Part shown: in pieces, positions 26,448-35,463 of the stretch
Position numbering within the stretch: position 1 is the first letter of the stretch
Layout of the letters: the number at the start of each line of letters is the position of its first letter
The notes under the pieces: generated by a model
What the model was told of the DNA's origin: nothing
Database searches by the model: none
The model's input: only the letters and a program-made list of their open reading frames with translations
NCBI RefSeq assembly: GCF_025452195.1
Contig: NZ_CP104972.1
Location: forward strand, 620,001-684,000
Direction of reading: 5' to 3'
From: Phyllobacterium zundukense
GTDB taxonomy: Bacteria; Pseudomonadota; Alphaproteobacteria; Rhizobiales; Rhizobiaceae
DNA length: 64,000 bases
Position numbers and translations under genes: made by a program

Positions 26448-28022
26448 CTAACTTCTCAATCGACGCACGGTAGGATCTCCTTTTGTGAATGCGATTGATG
26501 TCGCCGCGATCAACAAGATTGCCCCAAGCGCCAGAAAAGTATCTGAGAAGGCCATTATTAGTGCTTGTTGCGAAATCTCGTCGGCCAGCGCTTTCAGTGC
26601 CAGACCCTCCGATAAGCTCTCACTACTGGTTCCGCGAGATCTGAAATAGCGTTTGAGGCTCCGTAGCTGCTCCTGTGAGGCGACGCTGTATTCCGTGACC
26701 GATTGGCCAATTATATTGGAATGAAATTTTTCGCGTTGCGTTATAAAGGTCGCCAGGGCAGCGGTTCCGATTGCACCGCCGAGACTGCGAAGCATATTGA
26801 AAATTCCTGATGCACCTGCCGATTCCGATTGGCTTATCCCGACCATGGCGATACCGGTCAAAGGGGCCAGCACTACAGCTTGACCCATCGCGCGCACAAG
26901 GTTTGAGACTTCAAACTGTGGCCCGGAAAAGTTAGCGCTCATATGGATATTCATGAAGCAGCTTGTCGCAAAGATGCACAATCCCACGAAGACAATGAGT
27001 CGAGCGTCGACATATTTCTGAAGTATCGGTACGAATGGAATAAGGAGAAGTTGAGGGAAACCGATCCAGGCCAGGGTCAACCCAATTTGTTCAGCGTCAT
27101 AACCTTGAACTTGTCCGAGATATGTCGGAAGGACATATACTGACCCATAAAGAGCGAAGCCCACCAATACATTTACCAACGTGCCCAGCCCGAAATTGCG
27201 ACGGGCAAGCAGTCTTAACGGTAGCAGTGGCTTAGCGATAGTAAGATCGATGATTATGAAAAGGATCAGAAATACAGCCGCAACACAGGCAAGCTTAATG
27301 ATGTAATCGGAGTCGAACCAGCCATATTGGTTTCCCTCATCCAGAAAAGTTTGGAACGCTGCTAGCCCCACTGCCATGCAACCGACACTTAACCAAGCTC
27401 CCTCCTTGAGTAGACCGAGGTTTAAGGGTTGCCGATCCAGACTACCATACAGTAGCAATATCATCAGGGAACCTGGTATCACGTTTATGAAGAATACATA
27501 CTGCCACCCAAAATTATCAGTCAGGTATCCGCCGATGGTGGGTCCCACTGCCGGTGCAAAAGTAGCTGTCATTGCGAAAATCGCGATTCCGATCGGACGT
27601 TGGCTGCGAGGAAGTTGTGTCAGTACAAGCGTAAATGCCATCGGAATCATCACGCCTCCAGTAAACCCCTGCAATGCCCTCATAAAAATCATCTGGGTCA
27701 AATTCTCAGCAAAAGCGCAGCCAACTGAAAACACCAAGAAAAGACAGGCATTTGTCAACAACAAGCGCCTGAAAGAGAATACCCGGCTCAGGTAATCGGT
27801 CAGCGGTATCATTATGATCTCGCCTATAAGGTATGACGTGGAGATCCATGTCCCGTTGCTGGACCCAGTGCCGATGCCCCCCTCGATATCGGGAAGAGAG
27901 GCGTTGGTAATTTGGATATCTAGAACCGCCATAAACGCCCCAATAATGCCGCCGAGAACGGCGACCCAGGTCCTGAGGCTGGCACGCTGATTCAATTCCG
28001 TTATGACCACGGCCTCAGTCAT
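26448..28022 (-). CDS. DHA2-family MFS drug efflux transporter (EmrB-like)
   Basis: A 524-residue inner-membrane antiporter with about 14 spans. Motifs of the DHA2 family are clear: FMAVLDIQITNASLPDIEGG in span 1, GTWISTSYLIGEIIMIPLT, and GGYLTDNFGWQYVFFINVIP. It should export organic compounds with the adaptor encoded just upstream (HlyD-type, overlapping ATGA). There is no gene for an outer-membrane channel here. The C-terminal loop is standard; nothing looks broken. Confidence 0.9.
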   Translation of the reverse strand: MTEAVVITELNQRASLRTWVAVLGGIIGAFMAVLDIQITNASLPDIEGGIGTGSSNGTWISTSYLIGEIIMIPLTDYLSRVFSFRRLLLTNACLFLVFSVGCAFAENLTQMIFMRALQGFTGGVMIPMAFTLVLTQLPRSQRPIGIAIFAMTATFAPAVGPTIGGYLTDNFGWQYVFFINVIPGSLMILLLYGSLDRQPLNLGLLKEGAWLSVGCMAVGLAAFQTFLDEGNQYGWFDSDYIIKLACVAAVFLILFIIIDLTIAKPLLPLRLLARRNFGLGTLVNVLVGFALYGSVYVLPTYLGQVQGYDAEQIGLTLAWIGFPQLLLIPFVPILQKYVDARLIVFVGLCIFATSCFMNIHMSANFSGPQFEVSNLVRAMGQAVVLAPLTGIAMVGISQSESAGASGIFNMLRSLGGAIGTAALATFITQREKFHSNIIGQSVTEYSVASQEQLRSLKRYFRSRGTSSESLSEGLALKALADEISQQALIMAFSDTFLALGAILLIAATSIAFTKGDPTVRRLRS

Positions 28023-29191
28023 GGTACGGTGTGGTTTGGTGACTGTCCGGCAGACTCCGTTGTTGTCGGGGTCGTGCGGGTATCTATGGTCGCTGTCACG
28101 GACATGCCAGGCTTCAACCTTCCAGCTAGGGGATTGCTGCGATCGAGAGTGATCCGAACGGGAATTCGTTGAACAATCTTCGTGAAATTCCCTGTGGCGT
28201 TATCGGGCGGAAGAAGTGCAAATTCCTCGCCGCTGGCAGGTGCCATACTGTCAACATATCCAACAATGCGAGCGTCCGGAAATGTGTCGATCCGCGCAGT
28301 AACCGTTTGTCCCACGCGTACGTCTGAAAGCTGGGTCTCTTCGAAGTTCGCAACAATGTAAGTAGATTCTAACGGAACAATCGCCATAAGCCCCGTGCCA
28401 GGTTGCACAAACTCCCCCGGCCGGAGCGTCCGCTCTCCTACAACACCGGCGATAGGTGAAGTTATTACAGTATAGCCTAAGTTCAACTCTGCTTGGTCCT
28501 GAGCTGCTTTCGTTTGCGCCAAGACAGCATTCGCTTTACCTAGTTCTGCGTTGAGAGTTGCGACCTGTTTCTGAGCAACTAGCAGTGCAGCCTCGTCACG
28601 GATTATTGTTGATTTTGCAGCTTGATCCTGCGCGTGAGCCTGCTGTGCGTTTTGCTCATTGCCGTATCCGGAGGTCGCCAATGTACCATAACGCTGGTCG
28701 TTTTGGCTGTCGAAAGTTTCCGTTGCCTTATCAACGTTGGTGGTTGCTCCAGCCTCCTGAATGGCAGATTGTTGTTGGTCCAACCTAGCTTCTATGTCAG
28801 TAATAGACGCTTGGGCCTCTGCAACTGCGGCAATCGCTTGATCGACGGCCGCGCGATAAGTTCGGTCGTCCAGTTTGGCCAGCAATTGTCCAGATTTCAC
28901 CGCCTGGTTATCAGTAACCAACACCTCTCTGATGTAGCCTTCCACCTGTGGTGCAATTGGAACAACGTCAGCTTGAATGTACGCGTCGTCTGTTGACACG
29001 AGAAATCGACCGACCGAAACATAGTTTATGACAAAGTAGGTTCCCGCGGCGGCAACGACAGGGACAACCAAGCAAAGTAGGCCGATGCGTATGAGGCGAC
29101 CTTTTTTGCTCGAGCCGACTGCAGAACGAGTTGTCGCCAAGTCTACCGCGGCTTGCTCGTCATTTTGGGTCGATGTTTCACCGGAAGTCAC
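28019..29191 (-). CDS. HlyD-family periplasmic adaptor (EmrA-like)
   Basis: A 390-residue membrane-fusion protein: an N-terminal anchor span (about residues 35-55), a biotinyl-lipoyl half (STDDAYIQADVVPIAPQVEG), a coiled-coil hairpin rich in Gln/Ala (about 110-210), then the second lipoyl half (GYTVITSPIAGVVGE) and a beta-barrel. It connects the DHA2 pump to an outer-membrane channel. The GTG start at 29191 has AGGAGG six bases upstream. It overlaps the pump gene by ATGA, forming a two-gene operon. Confidence 0.9.
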   Translation of the reverse strand: MTSGETSTQNDEQAAVDLATTRSAVGSSKKGRLIRIGLLCLVVPVVAAAGTYFVINYVSVGRFLVSTDDAYIQADVVPIAPQVEGYIREVLVTDNQAVKSGQLLAKLDDRTYRAAVDQAIAAVAEAQASITDIEARLDQQQSAIQEAGATTNVDKATETFDSQNDQRYGTLATSGYGNEQNAQQAHAQDQAAKSTIIRDEAALLVAQKQVATLNAELGKANAVLAQTKAAQDQAELNLGYTVITSPIAGVVGERTLRPGEFVQPGTGLMAIVPLESTYIVANFEETQLSDVRVGQTVTARIDTFPDARIVGYVDSMAPASGEEFALLPPDNATGNFTKIVQRIPVRITLDRSNPLAGRLKPGMSVTATIDTRTTPTTTESAGQSPNHTVP

Positions 29192-29351
29192 TGTGGCCTC
29201 CTGACGTTAAAACGTACACTCAAATTGGTCTTGTGCTGAAAGAACCGGGCTGGCTGGTTCATGATCTGCTGGCGCCTCGAACACTCCCCCAGTGGGATTG
29301 AAGCTTCGAGCATTCGAATGAGAGCTCTTCTCTGGCGTCCCCCGCCTAAGA

Positions 29352-29470
29352 ATGAACGTTGTGACCCGCCCATCGCTGCCGCAAGTCGGCTCGTGCGGAG
29401 GGCTTAACGGATTTGGAGACCACGGGTGGTTCGGCCTATCTGCCCGGCCGGTACGATGCCAAACGGCAGG
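29352..29470 (+). pseudogene. Bug-family receptor relic
   Basis: PSLPQVGSCGGLNGFGDHGW followed by FGL corresponds to the LPQVGTLAEAGVDGFGDYSW and FGL of the intact Bug receptor at 24893-25915. At DNA level GGATTTGGAGACCACGGGTG parallels GGATTTGGAGACTACAGTTG. The frame is broken on both sides. Only this short block survives in the gap between the HlyD and dps genes. Confidence 0.5.
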
Positions 29471-29520
29471 CTTCCATCCGTCACAACGCGCTGGTGCTCC
29501 AGGCGAACCATCGATCATCC

Positions 29521-30012
29521 CTATCGCCGGCAAGTCTCGAATAGGAACCAGGCTCGCCGTTCCGTCGCATCTATCCAGTTTTCAATTAGGCTGGTTGTGG
29601 CAACATCATTATATTCTTCTGCAGTCGCGTGGGTCGCCCGTAAGGAGCGGGCAAGCTGGCGATTGTCGTCGCCCAACTCTGCAACCATATCCTCGGGCGT
29701 TACAAAATCTGCGTCATTGTCCAGAATGCGCTGCAACCGTGCGATGTGTCCTATCGAACGAATTGTCGCTCCGCCCACCTTGCGGGCTCGCTCGGCAATC
29801 GCATCAGTCATGGCGAAAATCTGGTCGCCCTGTTCATCAAGCAACACATGATAATCTCGGAAATGAGGACCTGACATGTGCCAATGGAAATTTTTGGTCT
29901 TGATGTACAGAGCAAACGCGTCGGCAAGAAGCTTTGTCAACGCTGTTGCAATGTCCTTCGAAGCGTCTTCACCAAGTTCGGTTGGTGTACGCAATGCTGC
30001 GTTAGTGATCAT
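29521..30012 (-). CDS. dps: Dps-family DNA-binding ferritin-like protein
   Basis: A 163-residue miniferritin. The ferroxidase-site residues appear in NFHWHMSGPHFRDYHVLLDE, which contains the conserved His, Asp and Glu of the intersubunit site. Dps proteins oxidise and store iron with peroxide and protect DNA. GAGGAG lies eight bases before the ATG. The promoter carries the second copy of the 52-bp element shared with the exported hydrolase gene, so control differs from the usual OxyR or Fur picture. Confidence 0.9.
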   Translation of the reverse strand: MITNAALRTPTELGEDASKDIATALTKLLADAFALYIKTKNFHWHMSGPHFRDYHVLLDEQGDQIFAMTDAIAERARKVGGATIRSIGHIARLQRILDNDADFVTPEDMVAELGDDNRQLARSLRATHATAEEYNDVATTSLIENWIDATERRAWFLFETCRR

Positions 30013-30076
30013 GTCCGCTACTCCTCGATTCTAAAGACAGGTTATTGGGCGGGCCTAGATTTTATAGGCGTATGCT

Positions 30077-30128
30077 CTGCTCAGAATTGCGAAAAAACCA
30101 GTTTTAAGATGTAAATCGTTATAAATCG
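30077..30128 (-). promoter_or_regulatory. 52-bp conserved promoter element, copy 2
   Basis: On the minus strand GATTTATAACGATTTACATC is followed by four bases, AACTGG, nine bases and AATTCTGAGCAG, the same blocks and spacers as at 20862-20913. The paired ATTTAYA units are 10 bp apart. The element ends 65 bp before the dps start. It is a likely activator site plus core promoter. The rest of 30129-30443 shows no gene. Confidence 0.6.
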
Positions 30129-30443
30129 CCGCCACAAACTCCTTCTGTCTGCAAAACACATATCTGAAGGGCTAAAGCGGCTCCGATTTGTCCCGTTAAC
30201 CTAGCTGGTCCCATGGGATGAACACAGCCAGAAGCTCATATCGTTTCGCGAGGCTGCCAGTATGGGAACGGCCGCTTGAAGGCGATACCCCGCTGAAATT
30301 CGGGTACCTTACCGAACGACCAACTTGACCTTCAAGAGATGAGCTTCATGATCGCACAAATTTAAGGTCCAGGAGCGAGCCAGTCTGATCTTTCTGATTT
30401 GTACCGTCCTTGCCTTCAACGAAATATCCTATAACTGTCACGG

Positions 30444-31697
30444 ATGGATATTCGGGAGGAAACAGTTTCAGCTGCGCTTAAGCCATTCGATGTGCAAAAT
30501 GATCCTTTGATTATGGCTGAAGTCGAGCGGCTTCTGGGCGGCCGTACCCGCGACATTCGCCTCAAAGGCAAAATTAGTCGCGTGTTTCGGGACCGAATCT
30601 GGTCACAAACTGCCAAGATTATCCGCGCCTGGATGATATGGGTGGCCCTGCTGGACGTGTTGACGCTGGCGCTCAACCTGCTCATGCTTCCACGAGACGT
30701 GGCGCTGTCCATGCTCTTGCCTGGCTCATTTCTCCCGCCAGTCGCACTGGGCGTCGCCTTTGTCTGGCGCAAACCTCGCGCGCACTGGCTGCAGGCGGCC
30801 GTTTTGATAGTGGGCATATTTCTTATCCTCCTATCCATTGCATTGGTGGGCAGGAGCGCGGGAGGAGAATTCTACGAACGGCATTTGAATATTATGCTGT
30901 TCGTGGCGATCACAGCGATCATCATCTTCGCAATTCCGCTTTCTTCTACGATAACGATCGCGGGTTTTGCGCTTGCCCTTTATCTTGTTTTTCAGTTGCA
31001 GAATCCAAACCTCGAAATTGCGAGCAGTCTGGGTGCCACGTTGTTTTTTGCAATCGGTATCATCGCGACGATTGTCGCACGACGGACAATGACCATCCTG
31101 GCCCAGAAGACTTTTCTTCTTGAGCTCAGAGACAGGCGGCGAGTCAACCAACTCGCAGAGGCCAATGCCCGGCTTGAGCATCTTGCAAGGACTGACCCCT
31201 TAACCGGAATTGCTAACCGACGCTGGATGATGGAAACGCTTGATCAACTCTGGAGCCGTAGCAGGAAATACAGTGGGCAGGTTGCAATGCTGATGTGCGA
31301 CATCGATGACTTCAAGAACCTTAATGATAGGCTCGGTCATGCCGAGGGCGACCGCTGTCTTATCAAGGTGGCCGGTATTATTCAAAGCCACATGAGACGA
31401 GAGCGCGATCATGTCGCTCGCTACGGGGGCGAGGAATTTCTTGTCGTTCTTCCGGAGATGGAAGAACGCGAAGCCTCCGCGCTGGCTGAACGTATTCGAG
31501 AGAGCATTGAGGCTGCCGCCCTTTCAAATCCTTCAACCAGCGTCTCCAATTGCGTCACGCTCAGCATCGGCGTTGCGGTTCAGGCACTTGGCGATAGCAT
31601 CTCGCCGGAACAGCTTCAGCGCCGGGCAGACATGGCTCTTTATCGTGCCAAACAGACCGGTCGCAACCGAGTGGAACTCCACAAACCGGGTGACTGA
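30444..31697 (+). CDS. Membrane-bound diguanylate cyclase
   Basis: A 417-residue protein with five or six predicted membrane spans (about residues 60-225), a short coiled coil, and a C-terminal GGDEF domain (about 245-410). The active site is RYGGEEF, which is catalytically competent. RERD sits five residues ahead of GGEEF and fits the allosteric I-site RxxD, so product inhibition is likely. DPLTGIANRR and FKNLNDRLGHAEGD are intact. It should make cyclic di-GMP at the inner membrane. The sensing part resembles no domain I know. Confidence 0.9.
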   Translation: MDIREETVSAALKPFDVQNDPLIMAEVERLLGGRTRDIRLKGKISRVFRDRIWSQTAKIIRAWMIWVALLDVLTLALNLLMLPRDVALSMLLPGSFLPPVALGVAFVWRKPRAHWLQAAVLIVGIFLILLSIALVGRSAGGEFYERHLNIMLFVAITAIIIFAIPLSSTITIAGFALALYLVFQLQNPNLEIASSLGATLFFAIGIIATIVARRTMTILAQKTFLLELRDRRRVNQLAEANARLEHLARTDPLTGIANRRWMMETLDQLWSRSRKYSGQVAMLMCDIDDFKNLNDRLGHAEGDRCLIKVAGIIQSHMRRERDHVARYGGEEFLVVLPEMEEREASALAERIRESIEAAALSNPSTSVSNCVTLSIGVAVQALGDSISPEQLQRRADMALYRAKQTGRNRVELHKPGD

Positions 31698-31805
31698 CTT
31701 TCAGCGGTCGCCATCATGGCCGCCGGTAGTCCCCGCGCCGGTTCTGGCCTGAAGAACACTTCTGTTCACAAAAGGCCTTCGGGAGGGTCGGGCTTTGCGG
31801 TGATG

Positions 31806-31979
31806 TCATTTTGTTTGCTCGCGCTCAGCTTCTTCAAGGCGTCGCAGAAATTCTCTGAATCTCTCATCGTCGGCTCGAGGCTTGTGATACGACCGCAATG
31901 CTTCACCGTACTCCGGCCGCTTTAGTTGCCAGTCGATAATTCGCGCACCTTTGGGCTTTTCTTCGTCACTGAATTTCAT
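31806..31979 (-). CDS. Small charged hypothetical protein (57 aa)
   Basis: From the ATG at 31979 the frame encodes 57 residues rich in Arg, Glu and Lys, with no membrane span (MKFSDEEKPKGARIIDWQ at the start, FREFLRRLEEAEREQ at the end, probably helical). AAGGGAC precedes the start. A longer in-frame start at 32102 adds residues of unlikely composition. I do not recognise the family. Confidence 0.5.
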   Translation of the reverse strand: MKFSDEEKPKGARIIDWQLKRPEYGEALRSYHKPRADDERFREFLRRLEEAEREQTK

Positions 31980-31995
31980 TGTCCCTTGGTCTCTC

Positions 31996-32020
31996 AACCG
32001 TTGTGTGGAGCGTTGGTTCC
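31996..32020 (-). promoter_or_regulatory. Possible sigma-EcfG-like promoter (GGAAC-N16-GGTT)
   Basis: On the minus strand GGAAC (32016-32020) is followed by 16 bases and GGTT, one base off the CGTT consensus. It points at the small gene starting at 31979. The leader would be only about ten bases, so the assignment is tentative. Confidence 0.28.
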
Positions 32021-32174
32021 CGTGTCGAAACTGCAACCATCGGGATTGGTTCATGAAATCGCTTTGCATTGACTCACTCCGTCTTCTGGCGGACATTATC
32101 AAAGTCGCCAGGCATGTAACGGCCGCTGGCGTTTGAGAGATGGAACGTGCTCCCGCCTATAATGGGGTACGATC

Positions 32175-32492
32175 ATGACCTTTCAATCACTCACATCCGT
32201 TGCTGAAAACGTATATAGCCAAGAGGATTGGCGCGTGATGTCCGACGCATACGCCAGGGCAGCAGCAATGCTGGGACGTTCACCTCGGACCGATCCGCAC
32301 GCGCAACGCCTGGCGCGGGAGGTCATGCGCCTTTTCAACAACGGAAAACGCGACATCCAGTTGATTACCTCTCTGGCAGTCATCAATGAGCAGACAATCG
32401 GGTCCGAAACCGAGCAAGGGCGTCGCCGGCACAGCACTCACCTATCGCATTCAGCATCACCTGGCTCCATATCTGAGAAACATCATGGGTAG
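32175..32492 (+). CDS. Small helical protein, paralogue of gene at 49857
   Basis: A 105-residue soluble protein. Its first 75 residues match the product of 49857-50141: MTFQSLTSVAENVYSQEDW, then AREVMRLFNNGKRD and a SLA block. The C-terminal 30 residues differ and are Ser/His-rich. I know the RLFNNGKRD type only as an uncharacterised rhizobial small protein. The stop lies inside the start of the next gene (ATGGGTAG), so translation is probably coupled. TATAAT lies 17 bp before the start, giving a very short leader. Confidence 0.7.
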   Translation: MTFQSLTSVAENVYSQEDWRVMSDAYARAAAMLGRSPRTDPHAQRLAREVMRLFNNGKRDIQLITSLAVINEQTIGSETEQGRRRHSTHLSHSASPGSISEKHHG

Positions 32493-32712
32493 CAATGTGC
32501 CGCAACGCCTGGATCACAAGCTGGACTGCAAGGCTTGCGGTACGATCTATTTGGAAATTCCTGAGAACGTTCAGAGCCACACTCCAATTTACTGCAGCTC
32601 ATGCGGAGAGCTCCTTGGCCGTTGGGATGAGCTCGAACTCGATTTTAACCAGCAAGGTGGCCAGAACGGCATCTTTGAAATGCATGACGGTCAAATCATA
32701 CGCAAGGCATGA
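32485..32712 (+). CDS. Small zinc-ribbon-like protein
   Basis: A 75-residue protein with two Cys pairs (DCKACG and YCSSCG) 21 residues apart, the pattern of a zinc ribbon, then GELLGRWDELE and a polar tail. A similar CxxC pair protein with the same CG-x-LG-x-W turn lies at 53677-53913. The ATG overlaps the end of the preceding gene. Function unknown; nucleic-acid or protein binding is the general expectation for such ribbons. Confidence 0.68.
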   Translation: MGSNVPQRLDHKLDCKACGTIYLEIPENVQSHTPIYCSSCGELLGRWDELELDFNQQGGQNGIFEMHDGQIIRKA

Positions 32713-32720
32713 CATCACCA

Positions 32721-32990
32721 TCAGCCAAGATCCCCGTGTTTGCGCCGCAGGTATTCCCTAAAATCAGAGATAGCCATGGCCATGGCCGGTTTAGGTGTCC
32801 CTTGATCTGCGAAATATGCAGCCTGCGAGTCCATCAACCATTGCGACGCATCGTAGAGAATTGGAAATTCCCTTCCGCACCACCACTTCAAATCACCGAT
32901 GTTCATACTGGCAAGCTGATAGGCACGAGCCTGTTCAAAAACATCGGGGAACCATCGACGTACGAGCCACAGTTTCAATGACAGGATCAT
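32721..32990 (-). CDS. Hypothetical protein (89 aa), Trp/Phe-rich
   Basis: A soluble protein of 89 residues, with WLVRRWFPDVFEQARAYQ, several Trp residues and an AISDFREYLRRKHG end. GAGGT lies six bases before the ATG, and base usage is like real genes here. I do not recognise the family. It is convergent with the zinc-ribbon gene, 8 bp apart. Confidence 0.48.
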   Translation of the reverse strand: MILSLKLWLVRRWFPDVFEQARAYQLASMNIGDLKWWCGREFPILYDASQWLMDSQAAYFADQGTPKPAMAMAISDFREYLRRKHGDLG

Positions 32991-33930
32991 CAGCTACCTC
33001 GATTCTATCGCCTGACAGGTTGTTCCAAGCATTGACTTCGCACGTGCTACTTAAACCTCCAGCACAAGCGTCATGAAGTAAGTCGGGCGCGCAATCGACC
33101 TCATCGACAACGGTCAACCGCCGAAGGCTCGGCAAGCATTAGGTATAACCGAACCATTAGTTGAAAAACCCTCCATAACTTGATTTAGACCGCAATCATA
33201 TATTTGATGTAGTCATCGACAGACTGACCCGCCTGACCCACAAGATGCGTTTTGAGCATTATTGTGAGTTGAAAAATAAATCTGATGCAGGCACCGTTTT
33301 ATATCTTGAAGGGAAGAAACGGTATCTACGCCTTTTAATTACTATCGCATTCATCTGCATCACATGGCTCGCATGTAGATACTTTCCGATGCCTCCGGCC
33401 GGACACCGGTGAAACAGCCTTATAGCTACAGGCGATCCGCCGCAAACATGCCCGCTCGTCTTGTCTTGTCTTGAGGCAAACTTGCACCGGGATCGGCACG
33501 ATTTGCGTTGATCCAAGCCGCTAAGGAGGCGGGCAACTATGTGGATGAACCGGAACGCCCACCGCCACTTACGGGAAGCTCACGAAGTGGCACAACAGCA
33601 AGCCACGGCGCAGGTCGTAGCGTCTGATCGACGAACCAATGCGACGACTGCGGGAACTATCTGCCAGTGGTTCGGAAATTGGTGCAAGAGGTCATTAAGA
33701 CAAAGGCCTGAGACGAGGGCAACCAGAGGATACCGAACGCAATCAAGCCATCACGAATTCTGAAGTGATCAGTCACCTCGAGGCCGTTCGGCCAATGACC
33801 GGTTTGGGCCGATCCTGGACCCTGGCACCGCCGCCACCCTCCGCCCGACCTCGCTCGGTTCTAAGATGAATAGCGGATCACTTTGGTCGTTGGCGAAGCG
33901 GCAGCGCCCCCGCTGCTTTCCATGATCACA
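32991..33930. other. Long intergenic region, no supported gene
   Basis: About 940 bp. Its first half is A+T-richer than its surroundings. A 74-codon plus-strand frame at 33539 begins after AGGAGGCGGGCAACT but has no recognisable similarity and unusual composition. I see no repeats, transposase pieces or RNA genes. Confidence 0.4.
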
Positions 33931-34356
33931 TCAGCGGTCGGTCGCCGCGTTGTTGAGGATACTCATACGGATCACGGTGACCCCGCCATTGGCTAGCTCG
34001 GGCAGGCGCGCGAACCAAGACTGCACATGCGGCGTCTGGTTATGCGCTTCGAAATCGGCTTGGCTGGCGAAGATCTCATAGAAGATGAAATGCCCGGGCG
34101 CCTCGCGGTTCTCCTGAAGGAAGTAGAGCAGGTTATTCGGTTCGGCGCGGACCTGCGGCACGAGCGATAACGTGATGGCGCGCAGCGCATCCTCCTTGCC
34201 AGGCCTGGCGCGAACCTGCGCGACGACGGCATAGGCGTCGGCGGGCATATCGGCGTAGCGTAGGCCGCCGGCGTCGTGGGCAATCGCCGAGGGCGCTGCA
34301 AAAGCGGCCGCAATCAGCGCTGCCGGCCTGATGTGCGACAGGAATGTCCGTGGCAT
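33931..34356 (-). CDS. Exported ABM-domain protein (quinol monooxygenase-like)
   Basis: A 141-residue protein with an N-terminal signal peptide (cut near AIAHDAG) and one antibiotic-biosynthesis-monooxygenase ferredoxin-like domain: VVAQVRARPGKEDALRA and FIFYEIFASQADFEAHNQTP. ABM proteins act as cofactor-free oxygenases or small-molecule binding dimers and are usually cytosolic, so the signal peptide is unusual. GGAAGG precedes the ATG. It lies 168 bp after the exported VOC gene on the same strand. Confidence 0.75.
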   Translation of the reverse strand: MPRTFLSHIRPAALIAAAFAAPSAIAHDAGGLRYADMPADAYAVVAQVRARPGKEDALRAITLSLVPQVRAEPNNLLYFLQENREAPGHFIFYEIFASQADFEAHNQTPHVQSWFARLPELANGGVTVIRMSILNNAATDR

Positions 34357-34524
34357 ATTTTATTTCCTTCCTTCGTGGGATTGGGACCGAGTCGCAGACA
34401 GTGCCCTCGAGCCGCCGAATGAATCTGGGGCCCATTTCCTCGGTCGTGAGTTCGGCCTTCATCGTTGTATACACGCCTATGAGGAAGAGGTTGGCGGCAA
34501 GGTCGTTCATTGCCTGCACTCCGC

Positions 34525-35373
34525 TCAGCGCGATGCAGCCACCATTTTACGCCGCGCTTCCAGCGCACTGTCGAAGGTTTGCTTGACCGGACCCAGTGCC
34601 TGCACGAACTCGAGCTGCTCGCCTTCCGAGCCGGTGCAGTAGATCAGCCGCCACCCAGCCGACTTGCCCTCCGTGATCGGGTTGGAATTGGCGTCGAGCG
34701 GGGCTGCGCTGCGTTCCGCCTCGCTCGTAACGTTTACGACGCGGTTCGCGCGGACATGCGTCATGCCGCGCCGCGCCGCGCCCGCTTCGAGGTCGGCGAT
34801 GAACTGGTTGAAATCGACGTCGTCGCGGATGTGAAAGCAGATGTGCATCATCCGTGGAAAGGCAGGGCTCATATGATCGAGTGGCTCGGCGAACGCTCGC
34901 GGACCACCCATTGGCTGGTCGGCGTCGCGATATTGCAGAAGCTCGATCACGACATTGTCGAACTGGATGAAGCGCACGTCGAGCCGCTGGGCGCCACCGC
35001 GAAGGTCGGGAATTCCTATGGTGCGCGGATTAACACCGCGTGCGCGCGCTTCGATTTCCTGACTGGTCAGCAGCGTATTGTGAATACGCTCACCTTGAAA
35101 ATCACCGTCCCTCATTACCTCGGTGCCGCCGAGAACCTCGGTATAGAAGGTGAAGGCTCGTTCCATGTCCTGGACCGTCAGGCCGAAATGTTGGACGCCT
35201 TGCAATCGGGGGCCAATCGGCAGCTCTGGGTTGGCCGACGAAGCCGTCTGCCGCCCCTGCGCCGCGGTTGGCGTCGCCATCCCGGTCATCGATGCGGCCA
35301 GCACCGCACCTGTGCTTTTCAACGCGTCCCGGCGATTGAGGCCGCCTGAAATCTGCCCATGATTTTCTACCAT
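34525..35373 (-). CDS. Tat-exported VOC-family (glyoxalase-like) protein
   Basis: A 282-residue protein with a twin-arginine signal (NRRDALKSTGAVLA) and an AQG cut region, then a vicinal-oxygen-chelate fold: LQGVQHFGLTVQDMERAFTF with FYTEVLGG in the first half and a metal-type MMHICFHI region in the second. The metal ligands look plausible (His in VQHFGL, His in MMHICFH, Glu in GEQLEFVQ). It may be a periplasmic metal-dependent dioxygenase, lyase or binding protein. GGGAG precedes the ATG. It is divergent from the AraC gene. Confidence 0.78.
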   Translation of the reverse strand: MVENHGQISGGLNRRDALKSTGAVLAASMTGMATPTAAQGRQTASSANPELPIGPRLQGVQHFGLTVQDMERAFTFYTEVLGGTEVMRDGDFQGERIHNTLLTSQEIEARARGVNPRTIGIPDLRGGAQRLDVRFIQFDNVVIELLQYRDADQPMGGPRAFAEPLDHMSPAFPRMMHICFHIRDDVDFNQFIADLEAGAARRGMTHVRANRVVNVTSEAERSAAPLDANSNPITEGKSAGWRLIYCTGSEGEQLEFVQALGPVKQTFDSALEARRKMVAASR

Positions 35374-35463
35374 CTTTTGTCTCCCTGAACTTGCGCAAGC
35401 GCTCGGCGACCTGACCTGCTGCTCCCTGACGCAGCATCACGTTGCGCCATTCAACTAATTGCC

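Noticed and set aside
33539..33763. 74-codon plus-strand frame behind AGGAGG
   Set aside because: Ribosome site is good but composition and lack of any motif or neighbour context make coding doubtful.
34357..34519. Open minus-strand frame beginning MNDLAANLFLIGVYTTMKAE between the VOC and ABM genes
   Set aside because: It has a plausible GGAG site, but the frame runs straight into the next gene in the wrong phase and matches no family I know; at most a relic.
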